64,000 nt of DNA from Spirosoma oryzicola (GTDB lineage: Bacteria; Bacteroidota; Bacteroidia; Cytophagales; Spirosomataceae), in the NCBI RefSeq assembly GCF_021233055.1, contig NZ_CP089539.1, forward strand, positions 62,001 to 126,000. Reading direction: 5' to 3'. Shown here piece after piece: positions 9,026 to 18,721 of this stretch (position 1 is the first letter of the stretch; each line of letters opens with the position of its first letter). Below the pieces are notes generated by a model. The model searched no databases. It was given only the letters and a program-made list of their open reading frames with translations, and was not told the DNA's origin. The translations under genes were made by a program, and so were the position numbers.

Positions 9026-10549
9026 ATGACTAAATCTTACCTGACGCGGTTAGCGCTGCTCGGTGTTGGCTTACTCGGTTCAACCCCGCAGCTGAAAGCG
9101 CAATTCTCACTGATTGGTCAACTCAGAACCCGCACGGAACTTCGTAACGGTGTCGCTAATTTACCGTTGGCAGGTGCTTCGCCCGCTTTTTTTACGTCGC
9201 AGCGGGCGCGGCTGACCTTCGGCTACAAATGGGAACGGATAACCTTTGGCTTTGCCGTTCAGGACGTACGTGTTTGGGGGCAGGACGCTTCAACCATCTC
9301 CAGCGCTGACGGCAATCGGCTGATGGTGCACGAAGCGTGGGGTGACATTGTTCTGCTGAACCGCGCCGACACAACGATCAAATCGAAAGTAATTGATTTT
9401 CTATCCCTGAAAATCGGTCGTCAGGAAATGGTGTACGACGATTCCCGATTAATCGGTAATCTAGACTGGTTGCAGCAGGGCCGCCGTTTCGATGCTGCAC
9501 TGTTAAAAGCACAGCACAACGGTTGGGCGCTCGATCTGGGCGTAGGCTTCAACCAAAATACCGATGCATTTGGCTTGGCGGGCACGTATTACACCCCCGC
9601 CAACGTACCGACATCGGCTTTATCAACACAAAACGTAACGCTACCGGTACCGTCCGGCTTTCTGCCGACAGTAGGGAAGGGCGGTGCGCCAGTGGTTGTC
9701 AATGCGGTAAGTACAAACGGGCAGAACCAACAGTTCAAATCGTTTCAGATGGCGTATTTGACACGCAAATTTCGACAGGCGAAATTCTCCGCGCTGGTTT
9801 TCAAAGATGATTTTCAAAAGTACCGGCTCGACTCAATTGGTACTGCTTCTACCGGTTACGTATATGGGAGACGTTATGACCAGTCTGGTACAAATTCACG
9901 GGTAACGTACGGAGGGATGTTGACCGGGCAGTCCGGCATTGCGACCAAAGTGTTCTGGCAGGCTTTTGGGTACTGGCAAACCGGCAAAGACCGCGACGGA
10001 TTGCAGATCAGAAAAGCGCATCACTACGGTGCAAATGCCATCGTTCAGAAAGGGAATTTTGGCGTGGGGCCTGGCTATGAAATTGTATCGGGCAACAATG
10101 ACGCTACCCTCAAAGCGGGTGAAACAAATCGCTTCGATCCACTCTACGGCACACCTCATAAGTTTTGGGGCCTGATGGATTACTTCTACGCGGGTACCGG
10201 CTCGCCATCGGGAGGTTTGCAGGATGCTTATGTAAAGGTCAGATACACCGGTAAACGCCTGAGTACGACGTTTGACATCCACTATTTTGCCTTAGCCAAT
10301 ACCACCTACAACAAGCAGCCCGATGTGACTTCAGCAACTCCCTTATCTGCGAAGTTAGGCGTCGAATACGATCTGGTTGCTACGTACGCGCTCAATAAAT
10401 ACACAATGCTGGAAGCCGGATATGCGATCATGAACGGTACCAATACGCTGGAATACACGAAGCAGGGCACGATGAATCAGAAAGATAAAGTAGGCACGTG
10501 GGCTTATCTGATGATCAATATCAAACCCGATTTTTTTGCGAGTAAGTAA
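9026..10549 (+). CDS. Outer-membrane porin of the alginate-export (AlgE-like) type
   Basis: 507 residues from the ATG at 9026 (a TTG at 8987 would put the signal peptide inside the protein). The first 26 residues form a signal peptide ending LKAQ. The rest is a series of amphipathic strands (QLRTRTELRNG, RLTFGYKWERITFGFAVQDVR, FLSLKIGRQEMVYDD), ending in the strand WAYLMINIKPDFFASK, typical of a beta-barrel. The pattern matches the alginate-export family of barrels. Placed between cobA and narK, it likely lets nitrate or nitrite cross the outer membrane; the substrate is inferred from context. Confidence 0.75.
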   Translation: MTKSYLTRLALLGVGLLGSTPQLKAQFSLIGQLRTRTELRNGVANLPLAGASPAFFTSQRARLTFGYKWERITFGFAVQDVRVWGQDASTISSADGNRLMVHEAWGDIVLLNRADTTIKSKVIDFLSLKIGRQEMVYDDSRLIGNLDWLQQGRRFDAALLKAQHNGWALDLGVGFNQNTDAFGLAGTYYTPANVPTSALSTQNVTLPVPSGFLPTVGKGGAPVVVNAVSTNGQNQQFKSFQMAYLTRKFRQAKFSALVFKDDFQKYRLDSIGTASTGYVYGRRYDQSGTNSRVTYGGMLTGQSGIATKVFWQAFGYWQTGKDRDGLQIRKAHHYGANAIVQKGNFGVGPGYEIVSGNNDATLKAGETNRFDPLYGTPHKFWGLMDYFYAGTGSPSGGLQDAYVKVRYTGKRLSTTFDIHYFALANTTYNKQPDVTSATPLSAKLGVEYDLVATYALNKYTMLEAGYAIMNGTNTLEYTKQGTMNQKDKVGTWAYLMINIKPDFFASK

Positions 10550-10638
10550 TCCTTCTCCTGTGCGCTTAGTTTCTCAAAACTGATTTTATCCATAGTGATT
10601 TCACACACGTTTTCACCAATCTCAAACACGATCTAATC

Positions 10639-11955
10639 ATGAACGTTAACAAACCGCTTGAGTCCCTCAATGTCTTCCGATTTAACGGAATTCAGATGCG
10701 TACGTTTCACATTACGTGGTTCACTTTTTTCGTTTGCTTTTTTGGTTGGTTCGGGCTGGCTCCGCTAATGCCCGCTATTCGAGCCGATTTGGGGTTGACA
10801 AAACCACAGGTTGGCAACACGATCATTGCCGCCGTGTCAGCGACAATCTTTGCCCGCCTGCTGGTAGGTAAACTTTGCGATACGTGGGGACCACGTAAAA
10901 CGTATACGGCTTTATTGGTGCTGGGTTCGCTACCGGTTATGCTGGTCGGACTGGCGCACGATTACACGACGTTTTTATTATTTCGATTAGCGATTGGCAC
11001 CATCGGCGCGTCATTTGTGATTACGCAGTTTCACACGTCGATGATGTTTGCGCCAAAAATCAAAGGGACGGCCAATGCGGTAGCGGGTGGCTGGGGTAAT
11101 CTTGGTGGTGGTATAACGCAGGTGGCAATGCCGCTGATCATGGCCGCTATCGTCGGTTTAGGCTACACCAAGCCGGAAGCTTGGCGGCTGGCAATGGTTG
11201 TACCAGGAGTAATGATGCTGATCATGGCCTTCGTCTACTACCGTTTTACGAAAGATACTCCGAATGGCAACTACGGCGACAGCTCCGTCGAACTAGAAAA
11301 GGGTGGTTATTCCGCCAATAAGGGTGAAAAAATTATCTTCGGTAAAGCCATTTCTGACGTTCGGGTGTGGGCGCTGGCACTGGCGTATGGCTGCTGCTTC
11401 GGGATGGAAATTACCTTCGATGGGGTAGCCGCGCTGTATTTCTTCGATAACTTTAAGATGGAGGAAACGCAGGCTGGTTTTTGGGCTATGCTCTTTGGCG
11501 GCATGAACATTTTTGCCCGTGCATTGGGGGGAATTGTAGCCGATAAAGTAGGAAACAAATACGGTATGCGCGGTAAAGGTATCCTGTTAGCCAGTATGTT
11601 ATTGCTCGAAGGGCTGGGCGTTATCCTGTTCGCGCAGGCGGGGAGTTTACCGATGGCTATTGCATCAATGCTTGCTTTCGCATTATTCCTGAAAATGTCG
11701 AATGGCGGTACGTACGCCATTGTTCCGTTTGTTAATCCGAAAGCAGTAGGGATGATATCCGGTATTGTCGGTGCCGGTGGTAACGTAGGAGGGATGCTAA
11801 TGGGCTTTCTGTTCAAGTCGCAATCGATTTCCTACAGTCAGGCGTTTCTGTACATCGGCTGCATTGTTGCCGTTGTGGGGGTACTCTTGTTCCTGGTCAA
11901 TTTCGGTAAAGCCGTCGTGATTGAGCCAACGGAAGCGGAACTGCAAACCGCCTAG
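10639..11955 (+). CDS. narK: Nitrate/nitrite transporter, major facilitator family
   Basis: 438 residues with about twelve membrane helices. Both nitrate signature motifs are present: AGGWGNLGGGITQ (about residues 150-160) and GAGGNVGGMLMGF (about 375-390), and the conserved region RLLVGKLCDTWGPRK. It imports nitrate, possibly as nitrate/proton symport or nitrate/nitrite exchange. It lies between the porin and the assimilatory reductase on the same strand, with gaps under 100 bases, so it is the inner-membrane uptake step of the island. Confidence 0.95.
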   Translation: MNVNKPLESLNVFRFNGIQMRTFHITWFTFFVCFFGWFGLAPLMPAIRADLGLTKPQVGNTIIAAVSATIFARLLVGKLCDTWGPRKTYTALLVLGSLPVMLVGLAHDYTTFLLFRLAIGTIGASFVITQFHTSMMFAPKIKGTANAVAGGWGNLGGGITQVAMPLIMAAIVGLGYTKPEAWRLAMVVPGVMMLIMAFVYYRFTKDTPNGNYGDSSVELEKGGYSANKGEKIIFGKAISDVRVWALALAYGCCFGMEITFDGVAALYFFDNFKMEETQAGFWAMLFGGMNIFARALGGIVADKVGNKYGMRGKGILLASMLLLEGLGVILFAQAGSLPMAIASMLAFALFLKMSNGGTYAIVPFVNPKAVGMISGIVGAGGNVGGMLMGFLFKSQSISYSQAFLYIGCIVAVVGVLLFLVNFGKAVVIEPTEAELQTA

Positions 11956-12012
11956 TTGGCAAAAAGAATAGCAACGCGTCAAGGGCTACTTTCTTATTTT
12001 CTCTGAAAACTT

Positions 12013-15000
12013 ATGACTCACCAAACTACCTGTTGCTACTGTGGCGTTGGCTGTGGAATCGTGATCAAACAGGAGCAGAACGGGCGACTGAGCCTGCAAG
12101 GTGATCCGCAACATCCGTCCAACAAGGGCATGCTTTGCTCCAAAGGAATGAATTTGCATTACACCGTCATGGATCAGTCGGATCGGCTATTGTATCCGCA
12201 GATGCGGTTCAATCGGTCGATGCCCATGCAACGGGTGAGTTGGGATGCAGCTTTGGAACGAACGGCTGCTGTTTTCAGAACATTGATTCAAAAATACGGC
12301 CCTGATTCCGTTGCGTTTTACGTATCGGGACAATGCCTGACGGAAGAATATTATTTGGTCAACAAGCTTATCAAAGGCTTTATCGGGTCAAATAACATCG
12401 ATACAAATTCCCGGTTATGCATGAGTTCGGCGGTGGTCGGTTATAAACTGACATTGGGTGAAGACTCTGTACCCGTTTGTTACGACGATATTGAAGAAGC
12501 GGACGTTTTTCTGGTCGAGGGAGCTAATCCAGCCTGGTGCCATCCTATTCTCTGGCGTCGGATTGAAGCACACAAAGCCGCTAACCCTACCGTCAAAATC
12601 ATTTGCGTAGACCCCCGCCGTACCGATACCGCCCGCTCGTCTGATCTACACTTACCCATCCGACCCGGTACGGACATTGTGCTGAACAACGCGATTGGTC
12701 GCTTGCTGATCGAAAATAACGCTGTTGATAACGAATTTATCGTCAATCACGCCGATGGATTTACCGCGTACCGTGAACAGGTGATGCAACGATCCATCGA
12801 CGAAGCTGCCGAGTTGTGTGGGATTCCCTCAGAAGGTATTTACACCGCTGCGCGCTGGATTGCCCGTTCAAAGGGTTTTCTGTCGCTCTGGACAATGGGC
12901 CTCAATCAATCGGCAGTCGGCGTTAACAAAAATCTGTCGCTCATCAACCTGCACCTAATTACGGGTCGGATCGGTAAACCGGGCAATGGACCTTTCTCGC
13001 TAACGGGTCAGCCTAACGCAATGGGTGGGCGCGAAACAGGCGGTTTGGCTAATCTGCTGCCCGCTCATCGCGATGTGACCAATGCCGCACACCGCGCCGA
13101 AGTGGAAGCTTTCTGGAATAGCCCAATCCAGATTGCGGCAAAACCAGGGTTGACAGCGACTGAAATGATCGACGCCTTGTCAGATGATCGACTGAAAGCC
13201 ATTTGGATAATCAACACCAATCCACTGGTAAGTATGCCCGATGTCAACGCGACCGAGAAGGCGCTGAAAAAGGCCCGCTTTGTGGTGGTACAGGATGTTT
13301 CGAACCGGGCCGACACTGTCCAGTTTGCCGACGTGGTATTGCCTGCTGCGGCCTGGCTGGAGAAGGAGGGAACAATGACCAACGCTGAACGTCGAATCAG
13401 CTATCTGCCCAAAGTACTCGACGCGCCCGGTGAGGCTCTGCCCGACGCGGAAATTATCTGGCGTTTCGCGCAGAAAATGGGATTTGGCGCTTCTTTTGAC
13501 TATACCGAAGCCGCACAGGTGTACGAAGAATACGCAAAAATTACGGAAGGAACAAGCATCGATGTAACGGGCGTAAGTTATGACATCCTAAAGCAGAACC
13601 GGACAATTCAATGGCCGTATTCGATGAACGACAGAGCGGACGGCACGGCAGGAACAAAACGATTATTCGCCAACCATCAATTCCACACAGCAAACGGTCG
13701 GGCGCAGATACACCCGGTACCGGACGAGAATAGATCGGAGCCAACGGATGAGCAGTTTCCCCTTGTCCTTACCACGGGTCGCATTCGGGATCAGTGGCAT
13801 ACCATGACGAAGACGGGACGCGTTGCGAAACTTAACCAACATAACCCACAGCCGTTTTTGCAAATTCATCCCGCCGATGCTGAGGTTCGTGGCATTCGCC
13901 AGGGGCAACTTGTTGAGGTGCAGGGACGGCGGGGAGTGGTTCGGGTAAAAGCGCAACTGACCGATGACGTCCGGCCCGGCTTGTGTTTTATGCCAATGCA
14001 CTGGGGTAAGATGCTGAACAGTAACTTGAATCGGGCCAACAACCTGACCAATGCACTGGTTGATCCGCGCTCCAAAGAACCGGATTTTAAGTTTTCGGCG
14101 GTAGAGGTAGTTCCTTACAAAAAGCCAGTTGAAAAAATAATCGTTATTGGTGCCGGATCGGCGGGGCTAGGCTTTATTAATGCGTACCGGTCGCTGGAGC
14201 CGAACGTAAATCAGGATGAGATTCACGTATTTTCAAAAGAGATTTACCCCTTTTACAATCGGGTCTTGCTGCCCGACTACATCAGCGGAGAGCAAACGTG
14301 GGATCAGCTTGTCCGATTGCGTGAAGATCAGTTCAACGAAGCCAACATAATCGTTCACAAAGGCGTGGGCATTGCGCATATCGACCGGAAAGCCAAAGTC
14401 GTTACGGATACAGAAGGGGTCGAACATACATACGATAAGCTGCTGCTTGGAACAGGAAGTCGCGCCTTTATGCCGAAAGGGATTCCTAAATTGCCGGGCA
14501 TCTTCAACATGCGTTCACGACTCGATGCTGATTCACTGCTGCCGTTTCTTACCGGCGACGCGCCCCACGCGGTAGTGGTGGGTGGAGGTTTGCTTGGCTT
14601 GGAGTTGGCGGCTTCGCTCCGGCAAATTAATGTTCGTGTGACGCTGATTCATCGGTCGGGCCGGTTTATGGAGCGGCAGCTTGACGCATTGGCCAGCGAA
14701 TTACTTTACCTGGAACTGCTCGACCGGGGCATTGAGGTGTACTTCAACGAAGAAATTCAGACGTTTGCTGGCATTGACCAGTTGGATGGTGTTCGCTTAA
14801 AATCAGGCCGCCAGTTGGCGTGTCAGGTCGTTGTCATGGCAATCGGCACCGAACCTAATATCGAACTGGCGCGCGAAGCAGGACTTACCTGCAATCGAGG
14901 AGTAGTGGTAAATGACTACCTGCAAACGTCCGATCCCGCTATTTTTGCGGCTGGTGAAGTAGCGCAGTGGAACGGTCACATGTGGGGCGTAACCTTAGCC

Positions 15001-15531
15001 GCCGAGCAGCAGGCAGAAACAGCCGCCCGATTTATTGCCGGTGATATTTCTCAGCCGTACCGGGGTAGTCTGTCCATGAACATTCTGAAAATGGAAGGAC
15101 TGCATTTATGCAGCATCGGTATCAGTGAAGTCCCGGCGGGAAAATCTGGCTATGAAGAAATTGTCTTTATCGACAAAGCAAAGCGCTATTACAAGAAATG
15201 TATCGTACACCACGACAAGCTGGTTGGGGCTATCCTGGTTGGCGATAAAAACGAATTTACGGAATTCCGCGACCTGATTGCAAACGGCATAGAGCTCTCC
15301 GAAAAGCGCCTTCAGCTTTTGCGATCCAGTAAGAGCGTAGACCCGGTCGAAGGTAAACTGGTATGTTCGTGTAACACCGTTGGTCAGGGAAATTTAGAGC
15401 GGGCTATCGAAGCTGGTTGCACCGACTTCCAGCAACTCTGTCAAAAAACGGGTGCTGGAACAGGCTGCGGCTCTTGTCGACCTGAAATTCGAAGCATACT
15501 GTTGTCCATGAGTGAGTTAACGGGTGTTTAA
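12013..15531 (+). CDS. Assimilatory nitrate reductase catalytic subunit fused to flavin reductase and BFD domain
   Basis: 1172 residues, against about 700-870 for a usual NasA. Domains: [4Fe-4S]/molybdopterin-guanine-dinucleotide N-terminus (TTCCYCGVGCG and LCSKG), molybdopterin oxidoreductase core about 60-490, molydopterin-binding domain about 575-690, then a complete FAD/NAD(P)-binding reductase from about residue 705 (IIVIGAGSAGLGF and AVVVGGGLLGLELA), and a C-terminal BFD-like [2Fe-2S] domain (LVCSCNTVG, GTGCGSCRPE). It reduces nitrate to nitrite in the cytoplasm; the fused part resembles the NasB-type electron-transfer subunit, so one chain may take electrons from NAD(P)H to molybdenum. 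No signal peptide. Molybdopterin synthesis genes are not in the window. Confidence 0.93.
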   Translation: MTHQTTCCYCGVGCGIVIKQEQNGRLSLQGDPQHPSNKGMLCSKGMNLHYTVMDQSDRLLYPQMRFNRSMPMQRVSWDAALERTAAVFRTLIQKYGPDSVAFYVSGQCLTEEYYLVNKLIKGFIGSNNIDTNSRLCMSSAVVGYKLTLGEDSVPVCYDDIEEADVFLVEGANPAWCHPILWRRIEAHKAANPTVKIICVDPRRTDTARSSDLHLPIRPGTDIVLNNAIGRLLIENNAVDNEFIVNHADGFTAYREQVMQRSIDEAAELCGIPSEGIYTAARWIARSKGFLSLWTMGLNQSAVGVNKNLSLINLHLITGRIGKPGNGPFSLTGQPNAMGGRETGGLANLLPAHRDVTNAAHRAEVEAFWNSPIQIAAKPGLTATEMIDALSDDRLKAIWIINTNPLVSMPDVNATEKALKKARFVVVQDVSNRADTVQFADVVLPAAAWLEKEGTMTNAERRISYLPKVLDAPGEALPDAEIIWRFAQKMGFGASFDYTEAAQVYEEYAKITEGTSIDVTGVSYDILKQNRTIQWPYSMNDRADGTAGTKRLFANHQFHTANGRAQIHPVPDENRSEPTDEQFPLVLTTGRIRDQWHTMTKTGRVAKLNQHNPQPFLQIHPADAEVRGIRQGQLVEVQGRRGVVRVKAQLTDDVRPGLCFMPMHWGKMLNSNLNRANNLTNALVDPRSKEPDFKFSAVEVVPYKKPVEKIIVIGAGSAGLGFINAYRSLEPNVNQDEIHVFSKEIYPFYNRVLLPDYISGEQTWDQLVRLREDQFNEANIIVHKGVGIAHIDRKAKVVTDTEGVEHTYDKLLLGTGSRAFMPKGIPKLPGIFNMRSRLDADSLLPFLTGDAPHAVVVGGGLLGLELAASLRQINVRVTLIHRSGRFMERQLDALASELLYLELLDRGIEVYFNEEIQTFAGIDQLDGVRLKSGRQLACQVVVMAIGTEPNIELAREAGLTCNRGVVVNDYLQTSDPAIFAAGEVAQWNGHMWGVTLAAEQQAETAARFIAGDISQPYRGSLSMNILKMEGLHLCSIGISEVPAGKSGYEEIVFIDKAKRYYKKCIVHHDKLVGAILVGDKNEFTEFRDLIANGIELSEKRLQLLRSSKSVDPVEGKLVCSCNTVGQGNLERAIEAGCTDFQQLCQKTGAGTGCGSCRPEIRSILLSMSELTGV

Positions 15532-15574
15532 ATCGATTGAAAACTGTTTCTTAGTCACTTATCTGCTTTGATCC

Positions 15575-17032
15575 ATGCGCGATTACTATAGCTTAAAAGT
15601 CAATCTGCCCGCTGGAATCGTATCTCCTGGCGCGTTGCAACTGGTGTTGAAATTAGCCTACGACGCCAAGGTCAGAACCGTCCGTTTTGGCGCTCGTCAG
15701 CAATTGCTGATGACGGTCCATTACGAGGACATGCGCTTTTTCGAAAAGGAGTTGAAGCAGCACCAAATCAAGTACGAAATAAATACCGAGCAATTCCCCA
15801 ATATCATTAGCTCTTATTGCGGTGAAGAAGTCTTTCGTACGGGCGCGTGGCTTCGCGAAAGCGAGTATCATACTGTGCTGGATCAATTCGATTATCAGCC
15901 CCGCCTGAAAGTCAACCTGTCCGATGCTAACCAAAGTTTTACGCCTTTTTTTACCGGAAATTTAAACTTTATTGCTTCACCAGAGCCGCACTTCTGGTTT
16001 TTGTACATTCGTCCAAAGCAGCGAAATACCTTGTTTCGCTGGCCCGAACTGGTGTATACCAATGATATTGGCCGTCTGGCCAAAGCGCTGGAACAAGCGA
16101 TGCTCGATGAGGCTATTCAGGAGGAAGAAGCCTTGTATAACGCTGTAACAACGGCTCAGCCATTCGTTACGCAACCGGCCTCGCAGGACGTGGAATTGCC
16201 TGATTTCTCGCTTCCTTACTACGAAGGGTTTAATCGGTACGGACAACGGTCTTGGTTGGGACTTTACCGCCGGGATGAACAGTTTTCCATTGCCTTTCTA
16301 TTGGATGTATGTGCGCTATGCCTGAAAACCCGCGTCGGTGAACTATGCACAACCCCTTGGAAGTCGCTTATTATCAAAGGTATTGAGGAGAAAGACCGTG
16401 CGGCATGGTCTCATATCTTGGGAAAGCATAATATCAACGTTCGTCACGCGGCTAATGAGTTGGCCTGGCAAACCGAGGATTATACAACCGATGGAACGCA
16501 GCTCAAAAGTTACGTTATGCGGTATTTTGAGAAAAACGATACCCGCACTTTTGGGTTGTGTTTTGGCGTTCAGACGCAGCCAAAGTCGGAGGTGTTCGGT
16601 TCCGTATTGATACGGCAGCGTCCCGTCTTTCGCGTCGGCAAACTGGCTTTGTTCAGCGTGTACGATTTATACTTTACCGATAATTTTAACCCAAACAGTC
16701 GCACTTACCATCTGTTCGAACGGGGGTTACTAAAAATTCACGTGCCGGCTCAGATCGAACGACTTTGTCGGAAGTTCAGTGCCCGGCGATTAAGCAGGAA
16801 CGATGAGCCGCTTGATCGTAAAGTTGACCAGCCGGAAGTTGACGTACAGGAACGACCAAAAGTCCACCAATGCAGTCATTGCTTCACGGTTTATGACAGC
16901 CAATTTGGTGAGCCATTAAGGGGTGTTTCGAACGGTGTCTCTTTTGCTTTATTATCCAATGACTTTACCTGTCCAACCTGCGACGCGCCCAAAGAAGACT
17001 TTTTCGAAATCGAAATGGCGGAATTAACCTAA
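15575..17032 (+). CDS. Siroheme-reductase-like protein lacking cluster cysteines, fused to C-terminal rubredoxin
   Basis: 485 residues. The first 400 look like the two-fold repeat of nitrite/sulfite reductases: ferredoxin-like half at about 5-70 (YDAKVRTVRFGARQQL), a NIR/SIR-like segment, then a second half at about 240-300 (LCLKTRVGELCTTPWKSL). The CxxxxxC and CxxxC motifs that hold siroheme and 4Fe-4S are missing; only one Cys, at about 82, is near an expected site. The C-terminus is a rubredoxin with C433, C436, C466 and C469. Position 43 bases after the nitrate reductase gene suggests it is an electron carrier or assembly partner for nitrate or nitrite reduction. Its exact role is not known to me. 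Confidence 0.8.
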   Translation: MRDYYSLKVNLPAGIVSPGALQLVLKLAYDAKVRTVRFGARQQLLMTVHYEDMRFFEKELKQHQIKYEINTEQFPNIISSYCGEEVFRTGAWLRESEYHTVLDQFDYQPRLKVNLSDANQSFTPFFTGNLNFIASPEPHFWFLYIRPKQRNTLFRWPELVYTNDIGRLAKALEQAMLDEAIQEEEALYNAVTTAQPFVTQPASQDVELPDFSLPYYEGFNRYGQRSWLGLYRRDEQFSIAFLLDVCALCLKTRVGELCTTPWKSLIIKGIEEKDRAAWSHILGKHNINVRHAANELAWQTEDYTTDGTQLKSYVMRYFEKNDTRTFGLCFGVQTQPKSEVFGSVLIRQRPVFRVGKLALFSVYDLYFTDNFNPNSRTYHLFERGLLKIHVPAQIERLCRKFSARRLSRNDEPLDRKVDQPEVDVQERPKVHQCSHCFTVYDSQFGEPLRGVSNGVSFALLSNDFTCPTCDAPKEDFFEIEMAELT

Positions 17033-17039
17033 AATGACA

Positions 17040-17117
17040 GGCTTAAACGGCTGTAAATGAATACAGTTATCGGTGTATAGCTGCGCATTTGACTCGTAAC
17101 AATACATCATTTAAGCC
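17040..17117. terminator. Inverted repeat between convergent genes
   Basis: GGCTTAAA (17040-17047) and TTTAAGCC (17110-17117) form an 8-bp stem, with an inner CTGTA/TACAG stem at 17051-17066. It lies between the convergent rubredoxin-fusion and acyltransferase genes and may end both transcripts; the long loop makes this uncertain. Confidence 0.4.
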
Positions 17118-17126
17118 GTCAAGGAA

Positions 17127-18215
17127 TTACATCGTTATCAATAGTTTCTTTTTTAGGTACTTCCGAATGGGACTATCCAGGAATAACAAGACTGCATAGG
17201 CGAGCAGAATCAATAAAATAGTCCCGACAATCGTGATAACGGTCAATTGGCTAATCGACGGCTTTTTTACTTCGATATAACTCAAAACGATCCACAAAAA
17301 AGGGTAGTGAATCATATACAAAGGGTACGAAATTTCACCCGAAAATCGGCAAAGCCCTGTCAGTGCTTTATTCAATCGTGCCCCTGCCCCCAAAGCTATT
17401 AAAAAAGGAAAGTAGACGATGACAACTCCGGAATCGACGAACCAATTGACGGGCTTCGAAAAAGGAATAAGAAAAGCCGTTAGCAACAACGTGCTCATCG
17501 AAATAAAACCAAGACGAGTATTTATAATCCACTTGGAGCGGTACACGAGCATGCCTGCCAGAAAGGAATACAACGCTCTAATACCTCCACCCATGACGTT
17601 ATCCCCGCCGAAGCCTACACCCAGGTAAGTCGACTGGTGCGCTTCATACACTAAGCAAAAAGCCGCTAGGATCGTTAAAGTCCATACTACTTTTGTGGGT
17701 AACCTGACTAAGATCAGGGCGTAAAGCAAGTTAGCAACGTACTCCCAGAACAACGACCAGGTAGGTGGATTTAAGTGAAATAGATTGAAGTAGCGTTCCC
17801 TTACCAGGGGATATGGAATCATCAGACAGGAAGCGACAAACATCGCGACAATTTTCTGGTCATAGAGTCGGTGAAGGTTACTGAACGGATCAAACAAAAA
17901 GGCGATCAAACCAATCACGGAACCAATGATAACCAGTGGATGCAAGCGAATTAGACGAAGCTTTAGAAACGTAACAATGCCTATTTGCTGGAGCTTATCA
18001 TCATAAGCATAAGCGATGACAAAGCCGGACAAACAGAAAAAAAAGTCAACGGCCAGGTAGGCGTGTGCAATGAAGCTATCGTGGTAGTCAGGCTCGATGA
18101 ACTCCATAAAATGAAAGATAACTACGGCTACAGCGGCCACTCCCCGGAGACCGTCTAAAATGGCAAAGTGGTGTTTTGTCGTTAATGGATTCGCAATGGG
18201 TTTCGTTGAGTTCAT
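17127..18215 (-). CDS. Acyltransferase 3 family integral membrane protein
   Basis: 362 residues from the ATG at 18215 (a GTG at 18230 is possible). Starts with the family hallmark FAILDGLRGVAAVAVVIFHF and has about ten membrane helices, including FFFCLSGFVIAYAY. Acyltransferase-3 proteins move acetyl or other acyl groups from the cytoplasm to sugars of polysaccharides, peptidoglycan or lipids at the inner membrane. The acceptor is unknown. It stands alone, convergent with the nitrate island and not obviously part of it. The usual length for this family is 340-400. Confidence 0.9.
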   Translation of the reverse strand: MNSTKPIANPLTTKHHFAILDGLRGVAAVAVVIFHFMEFIEPDYHDSFIAHAYLAVDFFFCLSGFVIAYAYDDKLQQIGIVTFLKLRLIRLHPLVIIGSVIGLIAFLFDPFSNLHRLYDQKIVAMFVASCLMIPYPLVRERYFNLFHLNPPTWSLFWEYVANLLYALILVRLPTKVVWTLTILAAFCLVYEAHQSTYLGVGFGGDNVMGGGIRALYSFLAGMLVYRSKWIINTRLGFISMSTLLLTAFLIPFSKPVNWFVDSGVVIVYFPFLIALGAGARLNKALTGLCRFSGEISYPLYMIHYPFLWIVLSYIEVKKPSISQLTVITIVGTILLILLAYAVLLFLDSPIRKYLKKKLLITM

Positions 18216-18257
18216 TGCTATTAAAGACACCGGAGCCGCACTATTACCTTACGGTTT

Positions 18258-18503
18258 CTATTTATATACATCAGAATTTATTAAGTAAAGCTTATGTGAA
18301 ATGTCAGTTTCTCCAATTGTGATGTGTTTGAGAAGATGAATCTCTGATGATGGAACCAGGTATGAGCGAACAGACCCTCCAGCTCGCCAAGCTTTGCTTT
18401 TAATTACCTTTTCCGTGGTTCGTTGGGTGATGATATACTGATTGCATTCGTCACTGCTGTTTAAGCGAATATCCCCACCAGCAAGAAAAATCTGTTTCGT
18501 CAT
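18258..18503 (-). CDS. Hypothetical protein, doubtful (81 aa)
   Basis: An open frame of 81 residues from the ATG at 18503, without signal peptide or membrane helix. It reads as alternating short strands (KQIFLAGGDIRLNS, CNQYIITQRTTEKVI, SEIHLLKHITIGE) that could fold as a small beta protein. It lies 40 bases from the start of the acyltransferase gene on the same strand. I recognise no family, and the frame may be chance; a longer GTG-initiated frame to 18629 also exists. Confidence 0.3.
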   Translation of the reverse strand: MTKQIFLAGGDIRLNSSDECNQYIITQRTTEKVIKSKAWRAGGSVRSYLVPSSEIHLLKHITIGETDISHKLYLINSDVYK

Positions 18504-18721
18504 TGTCTGTATAAAATACCGTCGCAATTTAACTGCAATGAGATTATGACCACAATCGTTTACCCTGTATTGCGCACTGAATCGGGAAGTGTACGTTACA
18601 AGAACTTCAAATGGTGAATGTGCTTTCACCCATACTCTTTTACTTCGCCAATACGCATATTCCCCGCTCCATCAATGAATAGATAGGTTTGCTGATTATT
18701 GTTCTTAAGAAAAGAGGGTTG

